Source: Haplomitrium mnioides
Lineage: Eukaryota > Marchantiophyta > Haplomitriopsida > Calobryales
NCBI GenBank assembly: GCA_049999725.1
Contig: JBNGIS010036104.1
Coordinates: 1-26,690, forward strand
Reading direction: 5' to 3'
Length of the DNA: 26,690 bases
This document shows, piece after piece, positions 11,129-20,597 of this stretch. The number at the start of each line of letters is the position of its first letter. Within the stretch, counting starts at the first letter, position 1. The notes under the pieces are model-generated. The model was not told the DNA's origin. It searched no databases and saw nothing but the letters and a program-made list of their open reading frames with translations. The position numbers and the translations under genes were made by a program.

Positions 11129-11402
11129 TGTAATAGTACAAGCATGATGTTGTGCTATTTATGAGAAAATAAAGAGGAGTGAAGTAAGTGGTAAAGGGTA
11201 AAAGTTGAAATCATTTTAAGGTTATTTTAAGTGAAGTGGTATAAGGCTACTTTTAGAGTTGAAGTGAGATAAGATTACTTGCCTTTGAAAATCCTTTAAA
11301 GAAATAAGTTAAGATCACTGTTAGGGTGGAAATTGGAAATGATTTGTAAGTGAAGTAAGAGGGATGACACATTCTTCTCTTGTATAAGTAGAAAGGTTTC
11401 AT
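11129..11402 (+). repeat. LTR D, 3'-truncated, interrupted by element C
   Basis: Begins TGTAATAGTACAAGCATGATG like the A LTR and runs through the TATA region to gaaaggtttcat, where it stops abruptly at the terminal TG of the inverted LTR of C. The missing last third (from agccccact) is not found elsewhere in the window. It is either a solo LTR or the edge of an element lost by deletion. Confidence 0.85.
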
Positions 11403-11850
11403 TGTAAAAGAACTCAAAGACCAAATCCAAATGAGTAAAAATTCATAGTGAACTCTAATAGAGTTTTCAACCAAATTCCAATAAGGCAAGCAAAAGCCAA
11501 GAGTGCTAGCCAAAGCCAAGCAACCAAAGAGCCAAACCAAACTAAGAGGAACTCCAGAATGAGTAGTGGGACTATGAATCACTTCTATTTATACAAGAGA
11601 AGAAGGTGTCATCCCTCTTTCTTCACTTAGAAGTCACTTCTAATTTCCACCCTAGAATTGATCACTTCGAAATCACTTCTAATTTCAACCCTAAAGTTGC
11701 TTACTTAGAAGTCACTTCTAATTTCAACCCTAAAAGCTCTAAAAATAACTTCAAAGACAAGCAGTCTTATCTCAATTTAACCTTAAAAACAGCCCTCTAC
11801 CACTTCCTTCACTCCTCTCTATAGTACAAAATCATGCTTGTAGTGTTACA
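11403..11850 (-). repeat. Element C 3' LTR
   Basis: On the minus strand it begins TGTAACACTACAAGCATGA and ends TCTTTTACA. At 448 bp it is the longest LTR of the family because it carries three copies of the 38-bp unit (acttctaatttcaaccctaaa on the + strand at about 11637, 11676 and 11715). The TATA box reads ctatttatacaag on the + strand near 11590. Confidence 0.9.
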
Positions 11851-11863
11851 TAATCCTTGCCTT

Positions 11864-12360
11864 CTAATCGATGATGTCCTTGTCATAACCGGCAACTTCA
11901 AGTAATTGAATAACTTCTTGAGCATTTTCAAGGTTAGAATACGATTCCCAAGTAGCATCATGAAGCGAATATCACTTACACAAAAATTTATATTGAACTT
12001 GAAGATGTCGCCCACCTTTGATGACTCGCTTAGCCATAATACAGTCAACCTCACATTCTTCATGATTATCAAGAACAACAAGTGGAGGAGGAATTTGAAC
12101 ACGATTCGGAAAAGAATATGGACTAGAAAAAAAGGTTTAAGTTTAGATACATGGAATACACAATGAATCTTCATATAGAGAGGAAGATCAAGTTTGTACA
12201 CAAGTAGAGAAATAACCTGAGAAATTGAGAAAGGACCAATCCAAGCTTGAGATAACTTACAAACTTGAGTATCTAAAGAAAAATGAAGCTCATGAGTAAA
12301 AAGCATAACTTGGTCATCTAAAATATAAGAAAAGTTACAACAATGTTTATTGTCATATTT
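11864..12360 (-). pseudogene. Element C integrase C terminus and chromodomain
   Basis: On the minus strand a clean stretch covers FSLDTQVCKLSQAWIGPFSI (GPF module intact, unlike A) and HCVFHVSKLK. After a frame change it enters a chromodomain, ECEVDCIMAKRVIKGGRH to ATWESYSNLENAQEVI, broken by one TGA where A reads differently and where TGG is the simplest parent. The stop lies at 11864-11866, 13 bp before the LTR. Confidence 0.82.
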
Positions 12361-13240
12361 TGGTGCCGATTTGAAGCAATAACAATGTGGTTTTTGGCAT
12401 CTTGCAAAGAGGAAGATAAATGAGACAAAAATTAGAAAAACTTGGAATATTAGAAGAGGAAAGAGAAAGCAAACTATCAAGAACAAGAGGATAGTGACCG
12501 AAATTAAGAAAGAAAGGAGAAAAATCTAGTACTTGCTTGTTTGGAGTTGTTGTATGCAAACTCCACAACTGATAAGAAACTATCCCAATCCGTGTGATGA
12601 ACTCAAATTGATAAGCGCGCAAAGCATATCTTCCATAGTGCAATTGGCGCATTCAATTTGCCCATCTATTTGAGAAAGATAAGTCATAGACATAAATAGT
12701 TTGGTACCCAAAAGTGTGAACAACTCTCGCCAAAACTTCCCAATGAATCGTGGATCTCTATTAGATATTAACACCTTTTGCATTCCATGATATGAGAGGA
12801 CTGTATCAAAGTAAATCTCTGCCAATTGTGGAGCATTCACCGTATTCACTACTAGTGCTAGATGAATTGTTTTGCTTAACTTATCCACAAACACCATAAT
12901 AATGGTAAATCCACAAAGCATGGTTGAAAGCAAAGTGACAAGATCTAAACCTGCATGTTCTTATCAAGCAATAGGAATTGGTAGTGGTTGAAGAAACCTA
13001 GTTGGTTTTTGATTTGAAGCCTTGTTTTGCTGACAACTTTTACAAGAACAAACAAAGGCATGAACATCTCAAACTAGGTTTTGTCACCACCAAGTGTGTT
13101 GAAACAACTCTATAGTCTTATCTACCCTAAGATGCCTAAAGATTGGAATGTCATGTGCTTCTTGTAAATGGGCTATTTGAAGTGCATCATCTTATGGAAT
13201 ATATATTTGATAGTCTTGATACAGAATACCATCTCGGTTG
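12360..13240 (-). pseudogene. Element C integrase core
   Basis: Core open on the minus strand for about 120 codons: LDLVTLL (first catalytic Asp, codon 12943-12945), FVDKLSKTIH, SNRDPRFIGKFW and QIECANC (catalytic Glu, 12652-12654). Between the second site and the Glu there are exactly 35 residues if the Asn of SNRD (codon 12760-12762) occupies the second Asp position, so that catalytic residue is Asn. The zinc-finger region upstream (12950-13190) has frameshifts and stops. It is better preserved than the integrase of A, but not functional. Confidence 0.83.
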
Positions 13241-13759
13241 TAGAATTGGACAAGAAGATACCACATCCTTAAGTTGGTTGATTTGCCTCTTGCTCATTAG
13301 TTGTCCATTGAAACTTTGCCTCCATGTCTAGCAAATATGTAAGCGGTGCAGAAATATGAACATAGTAATGGATGAATTTTCGATAAAAACTTGCTAAGCC
13401 ATTGAAGCTCAAACATCCTTTGCATCAATTGGTGTTGCCTACTCTATAATAGCCTTAATTTTCTCTTTCTCTATTCTGATGCCTTCTGTAGACAGTTTAT
13501 GTTCTAAGTAAGTCACCTCTTCCTTCCAAAACTCACACTTAGACTTCTTGCAATAAAACTTCCAATTATGTAGACTTTGCAATACTTCTTTGAGATGCTC
13601 ATGATGCTCAACTTTACACTTATTAAAGAAAATAATATTTTCCAAAAAGCACTAACACTGTTTTATATAATATACCATCAAAAACTTGATCTATTTGATC
13701 TATAAATATTGTCAGAGCATTAGTAATGCCAAATATAGGGACTTTCCACTCAAAATGCA
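13241..13759 (-). pseudogene. Element C RT 3' fragment
   Basis: The minus strand reads HFEWKVPIFGITNALTIF, the segment before the catalytic box, then a damaged box (FLDD is replaced by an indel giving LFGK), then a 68-codon clean stretch at 13439-13645 with VEHHEHLKEVLQSLHNWKFY and EVTYLEHKLSTEGI. The fingers and first half of the palm are missing because element B begins at 13760. Confidence 0.85.
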
Positions 13760-14164
13760 TGTAACAGTACAAGCATAAAGTTGTGGTATTTATAAGAAAA
13801 TAGAGAGGAGTGAAGGAAATGGTAGAGGGTTACTTTTAAAGTTGAGACAAGATTACTTGCCTTCAAAGTTACTTTTAGAGTTTTAGGGTTGGAAGTGACT
13901 TCTAAGTGGTCAATTTAGGGTTGAAATTGGAAGTGACTTGTAAGTAAAGAAAGAAGGATGACATATTCTTCTCTTGTATAAATAGAAGGGCTTCATAGCC
14001 CCACTTTTCATTCTGGAGTTCCTCTCAATTTGGTTTGGCTATTTTATTGCTTAACTTTGGCTAGCACTCTTGGCTTTTGTTTGCTTATTGGCCTTGAGTT
14101 GTGTAACTCCACTAGAGTTATCTTGAAGTTGCTACTCATTTGGAGGTTGGTCCTTAAGTTTACA
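13760..14164 (+). repeat. Element B 5' LTR
   Basis: Begins TGTAACAGTACAAGCAT and ends AAGTTTACA. It is 405 bp, with two copies of the internal 38-bp unit, the first slightly shortened. The 5 bp before it are atgca, but the matching distal flank is gone with the missing 3' end. Confidence 0.92.
13977..13985 (+). promoter_or_regulatory. LTR TATA box (B)
   Basis: TATAAATAG, a full consensus plant TATA box, in the same place as the TATA of LTR A and again preceded by ttctcttg. Confidence 0.6.
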
Positions 14165-14165
14165 T

Positions 14166-14178
14166 TGGTATCAGAGCC
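14166..14178 (+). other. Primer binding site (initiator tRNA-Met)
   Basis: tggtatcagagcc begins two bases after the LTR. This is the complement of the 3' end of plant initiator Met-tRNA, the commonest primer of plant LTR retrotransposons, and it is unmutated. Confidence 0.9.
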
Positions 14179-14196
14179 ACAGTTCTTTTTGGTAGA

Positions 14197-15030
14197 ATGG
14201 AGAATCAACTAACGATAATGGAAGCGATGCAACAACAAATTGAACGTGTTTCTCACCTTCTAGAAGTTCAAATGAAAATGGCGAAGAGGGAACATTTTCA
14301 AGAAGAAGAAAGCCATGTGCGGTTTCCCAAACCAAAAGCATATGATAGGAAGACGGTTCTTGATGCATCGGAGAATTTCTGGGTCGATTACAAGCAATAC
14401 TTTGAGGCTACAAATATAAGAGAAGATGGTTGGAGAATTCTATTTGTTGCGAGTCTATTGGAAGGAATGGCAAAAACTTAGTGGAAACATCAAATTATGC
14501 AAGCTCAATGTGAACTTGTTGCTCTAATTGCTTCTTAACAAGAGTTCACAGAAGTGATGAATTTAAGATTTAGGGTTGTGAATGCTCCAAAGGTGGCAAG
14601 AGATCGATTGGCAGATTTTAAGCAACTTGGTACAGTGAGGAGCTATGTCACACAATTTTAGAATGTCATTATGCAAATTTCTAATATAGGCGAAGGCAAA
14701 GGCAAAGCTTTAGATCACTTTGTTCGAGGATTGAAGCATCGCACCAAAATGGAAGTGACAATGAGAGAGCCCTCTCAACTAGACAAAACAATGCGCATGG
14801 TTGAACAATGCGACTCAATGCTAGCAACTACCAAAGTTAGGCCATGCCCACAACAAGCTTTGCCAAATGTTTGTGTGGTACCAAATAAGGTTGTCCATGT
14901 GGAGATTGATGCGGCGCAAAGAGTGGCACTTGCCAATGTAGAACGTGAGTGCCTACGCCAAAGCAGAGAATGTTTTTATTGTCAACAACTTAGCTATATG
15001 ATTGCAAATTGCCCACTTTGCCAAGGTTGA
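14197..15030 (+). pseudogene. Element B gag
   Basis: Begins MENQLTIMEAMQQQIERV and stays open for 94 codons, including FPKPKAYDRKTVLDASENFW and REDGWRILFVASLLEG, then meets TAG where the conserved sequence expects Trp before WKHQ. Further stops follow to 14670. From 14671 a 119-codon frame runs to the nucleocapsid, CFYCQQLSYMIANC, in which the zinc-binding His has become Tyr (CAT to TAT). It is the best guide to the family's capsid because the corresponding part of A is frameshifted. Confidence 0.85.
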
Positions 15031-15159
15031 CCATGTGCTCTTGCTCAAGCAGCCAATGTTGAAGAAGAAAATCAAGGAAATTACAGACTTCAGTAAAAAT
15101 AGTCAAGCGGTTTACTGAGAGCTTGATTAGTTCTAATGAAATTAAAAGCTTGACAAGAA

Positions 15160-15524
15160 TTCAAAGCACTTTGTTTCATCTAGATAGTATGATTGATGAG
15201 CATTCCTATGGGATGTTGGTGGATTGTAGAAGTTCTAAAAATTATATGTCATTATGTTTTGCAAAGAAAATAAAAGCCAAAACTTTGTCTATCAATGGAA
15301 GTATTGTAACTATAGTTGATAGCAAAAAACATGAGGTTTTCAACTCACACAAGCCATTTCTTCTAAGAATTAGCAAGGAATATAAGGAATCTATGAATTT
15401 TTTATTACACCCGTATAATACGACATTATTTTGGGATTACCTTAGCTTGAAGATTGAGCTGCTCAAGTTGATTGAGCAAATCGACAAAGTCAAGTTAACT
15501 TACAAGGAAACCAATTTCTTTTAG
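15160..15524 (+). pseudogene. Element B protease
   Basis: Open for over 110 codons. The active-site segment reads VDCRSSKNYM where DCGSS would be expected, so a Gly-to-Arg change (GGA/GGG to AGA) removes activity. It ends with DYLSLKI in place of the usual ILG-x-x-WL motif, after a nearby frame slip. Confidence 0.68.
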
Positions 15525-15629
15525 GGCATACAACACCATTGCTAAAGAATCCCAAATCAGTTTATCATGATGATTTGATAGAGAAAGAGTTGATGTCTTT
15601 GTTGTATGGATCAAACATATTGTGATTTT

Positions 15630-16650
15630 GAATGAGGAGGGAGGGAAATTTGTACCAACCTTAATGATTGATGATATTTTGAAGGAGTTTTGAGATGTAA
15701 TTCTAGATAATTTGGAAAAATAATTACTAGATGATCGTGGAATGCCCTTTCTGATTGAGTTGATACCATGAAGTATATTTTATAATCGGCTTATATATCG
15801 GTTGTCACCACAAAAGTTGGAAGAGCTTTGCAAGATCTTGATAGATCTTCTTGAGAAGGATTTCATTCAACATAGTACTTCTCCTTGAGGAGCACCGGTA
15901 TTCTTTGTACCAAAGAAAGATGGTGAATTTTGTCTTTTTACAAATTTTCGCTATTTGAACAATCAAACAATAAAGAATTCTTGTCATTTGCCACGTATTG
16001 ATGATTTGTTGGATCAATCGAGTGGTGCACGATTATTTTCCAAGTTGGATCTTTGAAGTGGCTATAGGCAAATTCCTATCAAGCTAAGTGATGTGCCAAA
16101 GATAACTTTTTGCACAAGGTATGGGCATGTTAAATGGAAGGTCACTACATTTGGTTTGACTAATGCTCCAACCATATTTATAGATCAAATGCATTGAACT
16201 TTTGATGGGTTATTGGATAAGTTTGTTTTGGTATTCTTAGATGACATTCTTATTTTTAGTAAAACTGAAGCTCATCATCGCGATCATCTGAAAGAAGTAT
16301 TGCAAAGGTTACGTAATTGGAAGTTTTATTGTAAGAGATCTTAGTGCAAATTTTGGAAGCAAGAGGTTACTTACCTAGGACACAAGGTGTCTATAGATGG
16401 TATCAAGATGGAAGATGAGAAAATCAAAGCTATCACAGAGTAGCCAGCGCCAAATAAAGCAAAGGACATTAGAGCCTTCAATGGATTGGCAAGCTTTTAT
16501 CAACCATTCATCTAGTATTATGCTCAAATTGCTACACCACTTATAGATCTGCTTGACAAGGAGGTCAAGTTTCAATGGACCGCCAAAGAGTAAGTAGCAT
16601 TTAGCATCTCAAGAATGCAATCTCTTCTCATTCTATTCTACGATCAACAG
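15630..16650 (+). pseudogene. Element B reverse transcriptase (truncated)
   Basis: A single main frame with many stops: [50 protein letters not shown], catalytic box FLDD at 16234-16245, [20 protein letters not shown] and DIRAFNGLASFY. About eight stops lie in this frame, nearly all at conserved Trp, Arg or Gln codons (for example, Arg in KLDLRSGY becomes TGA). Homology ends soon after KEVKFQWTAKE. Confidence 0.88.
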
Positions 16651-17025
16651 CTTCTACTTTGAACCAAGAACCGCTACTGAGTTCATGTTTCACTTGGTAG
16701 TCGAATTTTTTTTTTGGTGATTTGGCACTGAAAAACATCAATTTTGCGTTTGTAATTTTTTTTGGTAATTTTTTTTTAATAAATACAAATTGCATATTTT
16801 ACATTGAGATTATATTTCAAACATTTTATTATAATTAATACCTTATAAAATAAGCATTTTGGTTATTCAAACATTTTATTAAAACTTCACACTATTGTCA
16901 ATACACTAAATTCATCAAAAATAAAATAAAACATATATCTTTTTATGAAAAAAATTTACAAGCAAACGTAAATATCTAGTCGGGTACAGACTTTGAACCA
17001 GACTTTGAGCATTGTAGCTAACAAC
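16651..17025. other. AT-rich stretch, nothing recognised
   Basis: Runs of T (16700-16790) and generally AT-rich sequence follow the truncated end of element B. No terminal repeat, target duplication or open frame marks why B stops here. It may be the scar of a deletion that removed the distal parts of B, C and D. Confidence 0.5.
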
Positions 17026-17365
17026 TCCTATGCAAGCATAGACTCCAAACCAGAACCCTAAAGCCTATGCATTCATAGACTTCGAACGAGAATCCTAAAG
17101 CCTATGTGTGTTTAGACTCTGAACAAGAACAATGAAGCTATGCATTCATAGACTTTAAATTAGAACCATAGAGCCATTGCACGCCAAGATTCTAAACAAG
17201 AACCCTACATCCTATGCACGCATAGACATTGAACAAGAACCATTTGGCTTACAGTTGCATGGACTCTGAACAATAACCTGACAGCTTATGCGCGCAGGGA
17301 ATCCAAACAAGAACTGCAAAGCCTTAATGCGCAAAGACACTAAACAATGCGCAAAGACTCCAAAT
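16985..17365. repeat. 37-bp degenerate minisatellite
   Basis: Units start near 17026, 17063, 17100, 17137, 17173, 17210, 17247, 17284 and 17321, a spacing of 36-37 bp, with a degenerate unit on each side. Consensus pieces are cctatgcgcgcatagact and gaacaagaaccctaaag. The first is centred on the palindrome ctatgcgcgcatag, whose core atgcgcgcat also lies in the 24-bp array at 18866-19293. The array sits just past the 3' end of the methyltransferase-like pseudogene. Confidence 0.88.
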
Positions 17366-17558
17366 CATCCTTAGATTAGTAATTTAGTTCAAACCATTCT
17401 TAGACTATCAGTTGAGTCAACTTATTCTTAGGCGCACTTAACTGAATCATGATGAAAAGACTTTAAATAGATTGAAAGAGCAACAAGATGAAACTTTGGC
17501 AAATAAAGATTTGGAAAAATTAAATTTTATTAATAATAGAAAGTGTTCGAACAGATCC

Positions 17559-20500
17559 TCAAACTCTATACTCTTCGGGAGGAAATGTCTCATCTAAATC
17601 CACAAGTTGAGCATCTACAGTCATTAAGGGGTCCTATCGAGACTTTCCAATCCCTGATATTACAATGGAGTCACCAGAAGCACCTGCAATACCATGAGAA
17701 ATAGACTCCTTGTGGTATGCAAAAACGATATGTGACTCAATCACATCGAATGGCAAAGAAGCCATCATCAAAGCTATCTGAGGAATATAAATAGACTGAT
17801 GTCTATCATATTCCACGGCGATGCAGTTTCATATTAGCTTTAAAGCACAAACAAGGCCTATGCTAGACCCAGAGCAGAGATCTAGGATCCAATCCTGCTC
17901 TGTTGATAAATGTTCAATGAAAAAATTGTAGAGATCCTAAGGCTTTTGATAAACATTCACAAGAGCATCATCTCCTAGATGTTTAAGTTTTTCCAAAATT
18001 GTAGGACAACTAAACACACTACGCATAATATGCCAAAGAAGTTCGGTCGAAGAAGTAGATTGCAAATTAAAGAGTCGCATGCTCCTCTTTCCTTCTTTAG
18101 TCTAGTAGCCCACCGTCCAATATTCATAGGCATGTGCAATTCTAGGACCACCAGAATGATGAATGTTGTTTTTGTCCCTGTAAAAAGAAAAACAAACAAA
18201 TCAACTAATGTAAACAAAATGCAAGAGAAGCAAAACAAAGAGAAATCAGAAACAAAAAAAATAAAAGAACAACTTACCAGATGTTGTGGTCGATTGCACA
18301 TCAGACTTCAGAAAGAGCATCCTCAACAATGCCAAATTGTTGCGACGAATGAATAATCACAAAAGACCAAAAGTTTGAAGTTGTAGTTGCCGCAAAAGAT
18401 GATACCATATCAAAATTGTCATCTTTTAAAAAAGGTTTCGAGTCATCGTGCTTACATTCCCTAATGTTGTACCCATAAAGAATATCAACGATAGCCAAAG
18501 TGAAACACCTAGGTTTCACAAGGTTTTTCAATTTTCAAGCATTGGCCTCTCAGTGGACTTGATAAAACGCCACGTAAAGACCATCAACATATGACATTAA
18601 TTCATCTTCCTCATCTCTAACAACTCCTTCCACTCTCTAGCCTTTTGGCAATGGAGAAGAAAAGTAGAAGGATAAAAGACCAATGTGGGAGGCTGGTCTT
18701 GATCTTTAGGAGGCTTCTTTGACCCAAATTTTTTCCAACCTTTCGTAGCTGTTGTCAATTTCTTTGAAAGCTGTCATTTGAAAGTTTTGTCCCCCTACAC
18801 AAAAATTGAACAGAAAACATTAAAGAGTGATAAAAAACATTTTAAAATAGAGAACGAAAAACACTTCTATGCGCGCATAGACATAGAAGTCCATATGTGG
18901 ATGGACTTCGACGTCAATTTCTCATTGGACTTCGGAGTTTAGGCGCACTTATAAAGTGAAGCCCATGTGCGCATGGACTTTGAAGTCTATGCGCGCATGG
19001 ACATCGCAATAAAGGCGCGCTTAGACTTTGCCTTACCTTCGCGCTTGAACTGCAAAGTCCATGCGCACATGGACTTTGGTGTTCAAGCAATGAGGGACTT
19101 TAAAAGTCCAAGTGAGGTTGAAATGCGAAGTCCATGTGTGCATGGACTTTGTTGTTCAAGTGTTTCTGGACTTCGAAGTCCAGATGGCATATTGACTTCA
19201 AAGTCCATGCACGCATGGACTTCGCTGTTCAAGTGCGTCTAAACTTCGAAGTCCATGTGCGCATGGACTTTAATGTCCAAGCGCGCATGGACTATAACTT
19301 TTTTTAACCAAAGAACAATTTAAATTACAAAATATTCAATGCAAATACAAATAAATAAATGTGGTGTGAAAGGAAGGAGTTACCAAAAGCTTCTCAAAGC
19401 TTGAATAAAAGGAGGCTATCTTGGACTCTTCAGTGTGAAGAGGGTACTCTTCTCTTGCCTCTTCTCACGTACTACAGTACATCTTAGAACAAAAACTTTT
19501 TACCATCACCGCCAAAACTTTGTGTCTCTCCGTCTCCCGAGACATCTCGTCTATTAAAAGCTCTTCGACTTCCGCTCGCTTCAAAACAAAAATCTTTACT
19601 TCATCTGGAAGTCCTTGAAGTGACCTCCAAGGCATTCACTTCATATCCTCCATTCTGAGAGATCCCTTGGCCTTTGGCTTCTGGCCTTTCACAGTATTCT
19701 TCTCCCACATCAAGAAAATGCTCTGTTGTAGGTCCTAGAGCTCTCCACTTTTGAATGCAAGCTGGAATCGATTGTCTTGAGAAGTCACGTTCTTCTCAAG
19801 TGTAGACTTGGGTTTTATTTCCAAAGTTTCCAGCACTAACTCTCTTTTCAATTTTTGGGATGAAACCATCCCACTCTCCACAAATCTTTAATGCCAATAC
19901 TTGACTTTTTGAATAGAGGTCATTTCAAGCCTATACATCTGATTGTAGTTGTCATCGATTGCAAAAATGTGGGCCTCTGTGGGTGTGAAGCCCACATACA
20001 CAAAATAGTTCCAAAGCGACGGAGTAGGATTCTTCGCTCCATATTTAGTGATAAGTAGTTGCCTTGCTGCAACACTGTGATTGCCTCTTACAATCTTGTA
20101 ACTGTACTTGTCAAGGTTCCTCATGTCAAACTCTGACTTGTCCTTTAGACCACACTTCAAGTCTACAACCACGATAAAAAAAGAGTGCGCGTACTTGTTT
20201 GTGAGCATCTTTGCGCAAGAAGCTCCACAAAATCCTCATTCAATCTTTGCATTTGGAATAGACCCCAATTGTCAATTTCAAGCTTGGACAGATTTAGGTT
20301 TTCCAGCCTTACTGTTATTGTCTCCTCATGGACTCTGCAGCGCTAGATTGTAGACTCCCTTATCTTGTTCTTTTCCTCCTCAGACACTGTCTGAGGATCC
20401 ACCTGTTCTCTTTCTTGAAAAGTACGCAACTTCTTGGAGGATTGCCTTTTTGATCTTGATGATGGAGACCAAATTGGCTCTAGCTCTGGCTCCAAGTCCT

Positions 20501-20597
20501 GCCTCGAGTTGCTTGGTGATGAAGACAAGGAGGCAGACGAAGTAGATTTTGCTTCAGATTTTGAGGGAGATAGCTCCTTGTCACTCCCTTGTTTCAT
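17559..20597 (-). pseudogene. Decayed intron-containing gene with N4/N6 DNA methyltransferase-like C terminus
   Basis: Minus-strand gene running from an ATG at 20597 (coding-like sequence may extend to about 20760) to a TGA at 17559-17561. N terminus: Ser/acidic-rich, low complexity. Middle: clean stretch 19888-20208 (SLWNYFVYVGFTPTEAHIFA), unidentified. Intron 18178-18277 has GTAAGT and TTTTTACAG and closes the codon for Trp (HNIW/DKNN). A larger intron, about 18795-19383, holds the palindromic array, but its phase is off by one base. C terminus: VDILYGYN (18466-18489, at the place of DPPY motif IV), then VNVYQKP and DWILDLCSGSSIG (SAM-binding motif I, about 17860-17905), then NCIAVEYD. The order motif IV, KP, motif I is that of beta-class N4/N6 amino-methyltransferases. 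In-frame stops lie at 20343, 18637, 18550, 18535, 18301, 18102, 17937, 17829 and 17634, plus a one-base frameshift near 20211. The family assignment rests on motifs only. Confidence 0.6.
18866..19293. repeat. 24-bp self-complementary tandem array
   Basis: About 18 monomers of 24 bp (some 23-26) on the pattern ggacttcgaagtccatgcgcgcat. The idealised monomer, rotated to gaagtccatgcg/cgcatggacttc, is its own reverse complement. Every third monomer in the right half carries ttgttcaag instead of aagtccatg (at 19071, 19144 and 19217), giving a 73-bp higher-order unit. Because 24 is a multiple of three, a spurious 91-codon frame stays open on the + strand. The array lies in the inferred large intron of the surrounding minus-strand pseudogene. 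Confidence 0.9.

Larger units (their letters stand above)
11403..13759 (-). mobile_element. Element C: chromovirus, minus strand, 5' part missing
   Basis: Same family as A in opposite orientation. Read on the minus strand it runs from an RT fragment (13759) through an internal deletion that removes RNase H, to integrase, chromodomain, a weak purine tract and a complete 3' LTR (11403-11850). It begins exactly where LTR D is interrupted, so it inserted into D. Its 5' portion ends exactly at the start of element B, which therefore inserted into the RT of C or joined it by deletion. Confidence 0.88.
13760..16650 (+). mobile_element. Element B: chromovirus, 3'-truncated
   Basis: Complete 5' LTR, intact primer binding site, gag, protease and RT of the same family as A. 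Homology to A stops at about 16650, inside the start of RNase H. No integrase, chromodomain or 3' LTR follows. It starts inside the RT of element C. Stops are numerous and mostly TAG/TGA at positions where A or C has Trp, Arg or Gln. Confidence 0.9.

Noticed and set aside
5736-16650. Endogenous pararetrovirus
   Set aside because: LTRs, tRNA-Met primer site, integrase and chromodomain are present and no movement or coat-protein signature is seen, so these are chromovirus retrotransposons.
18967-19242. 91-codon open frame on the + strand
   Set aside because: It lies wholly inside the 24-bp array. A period divisible by three keeps any stop-free frame open, and the peptide is just an 8-residue repeat.
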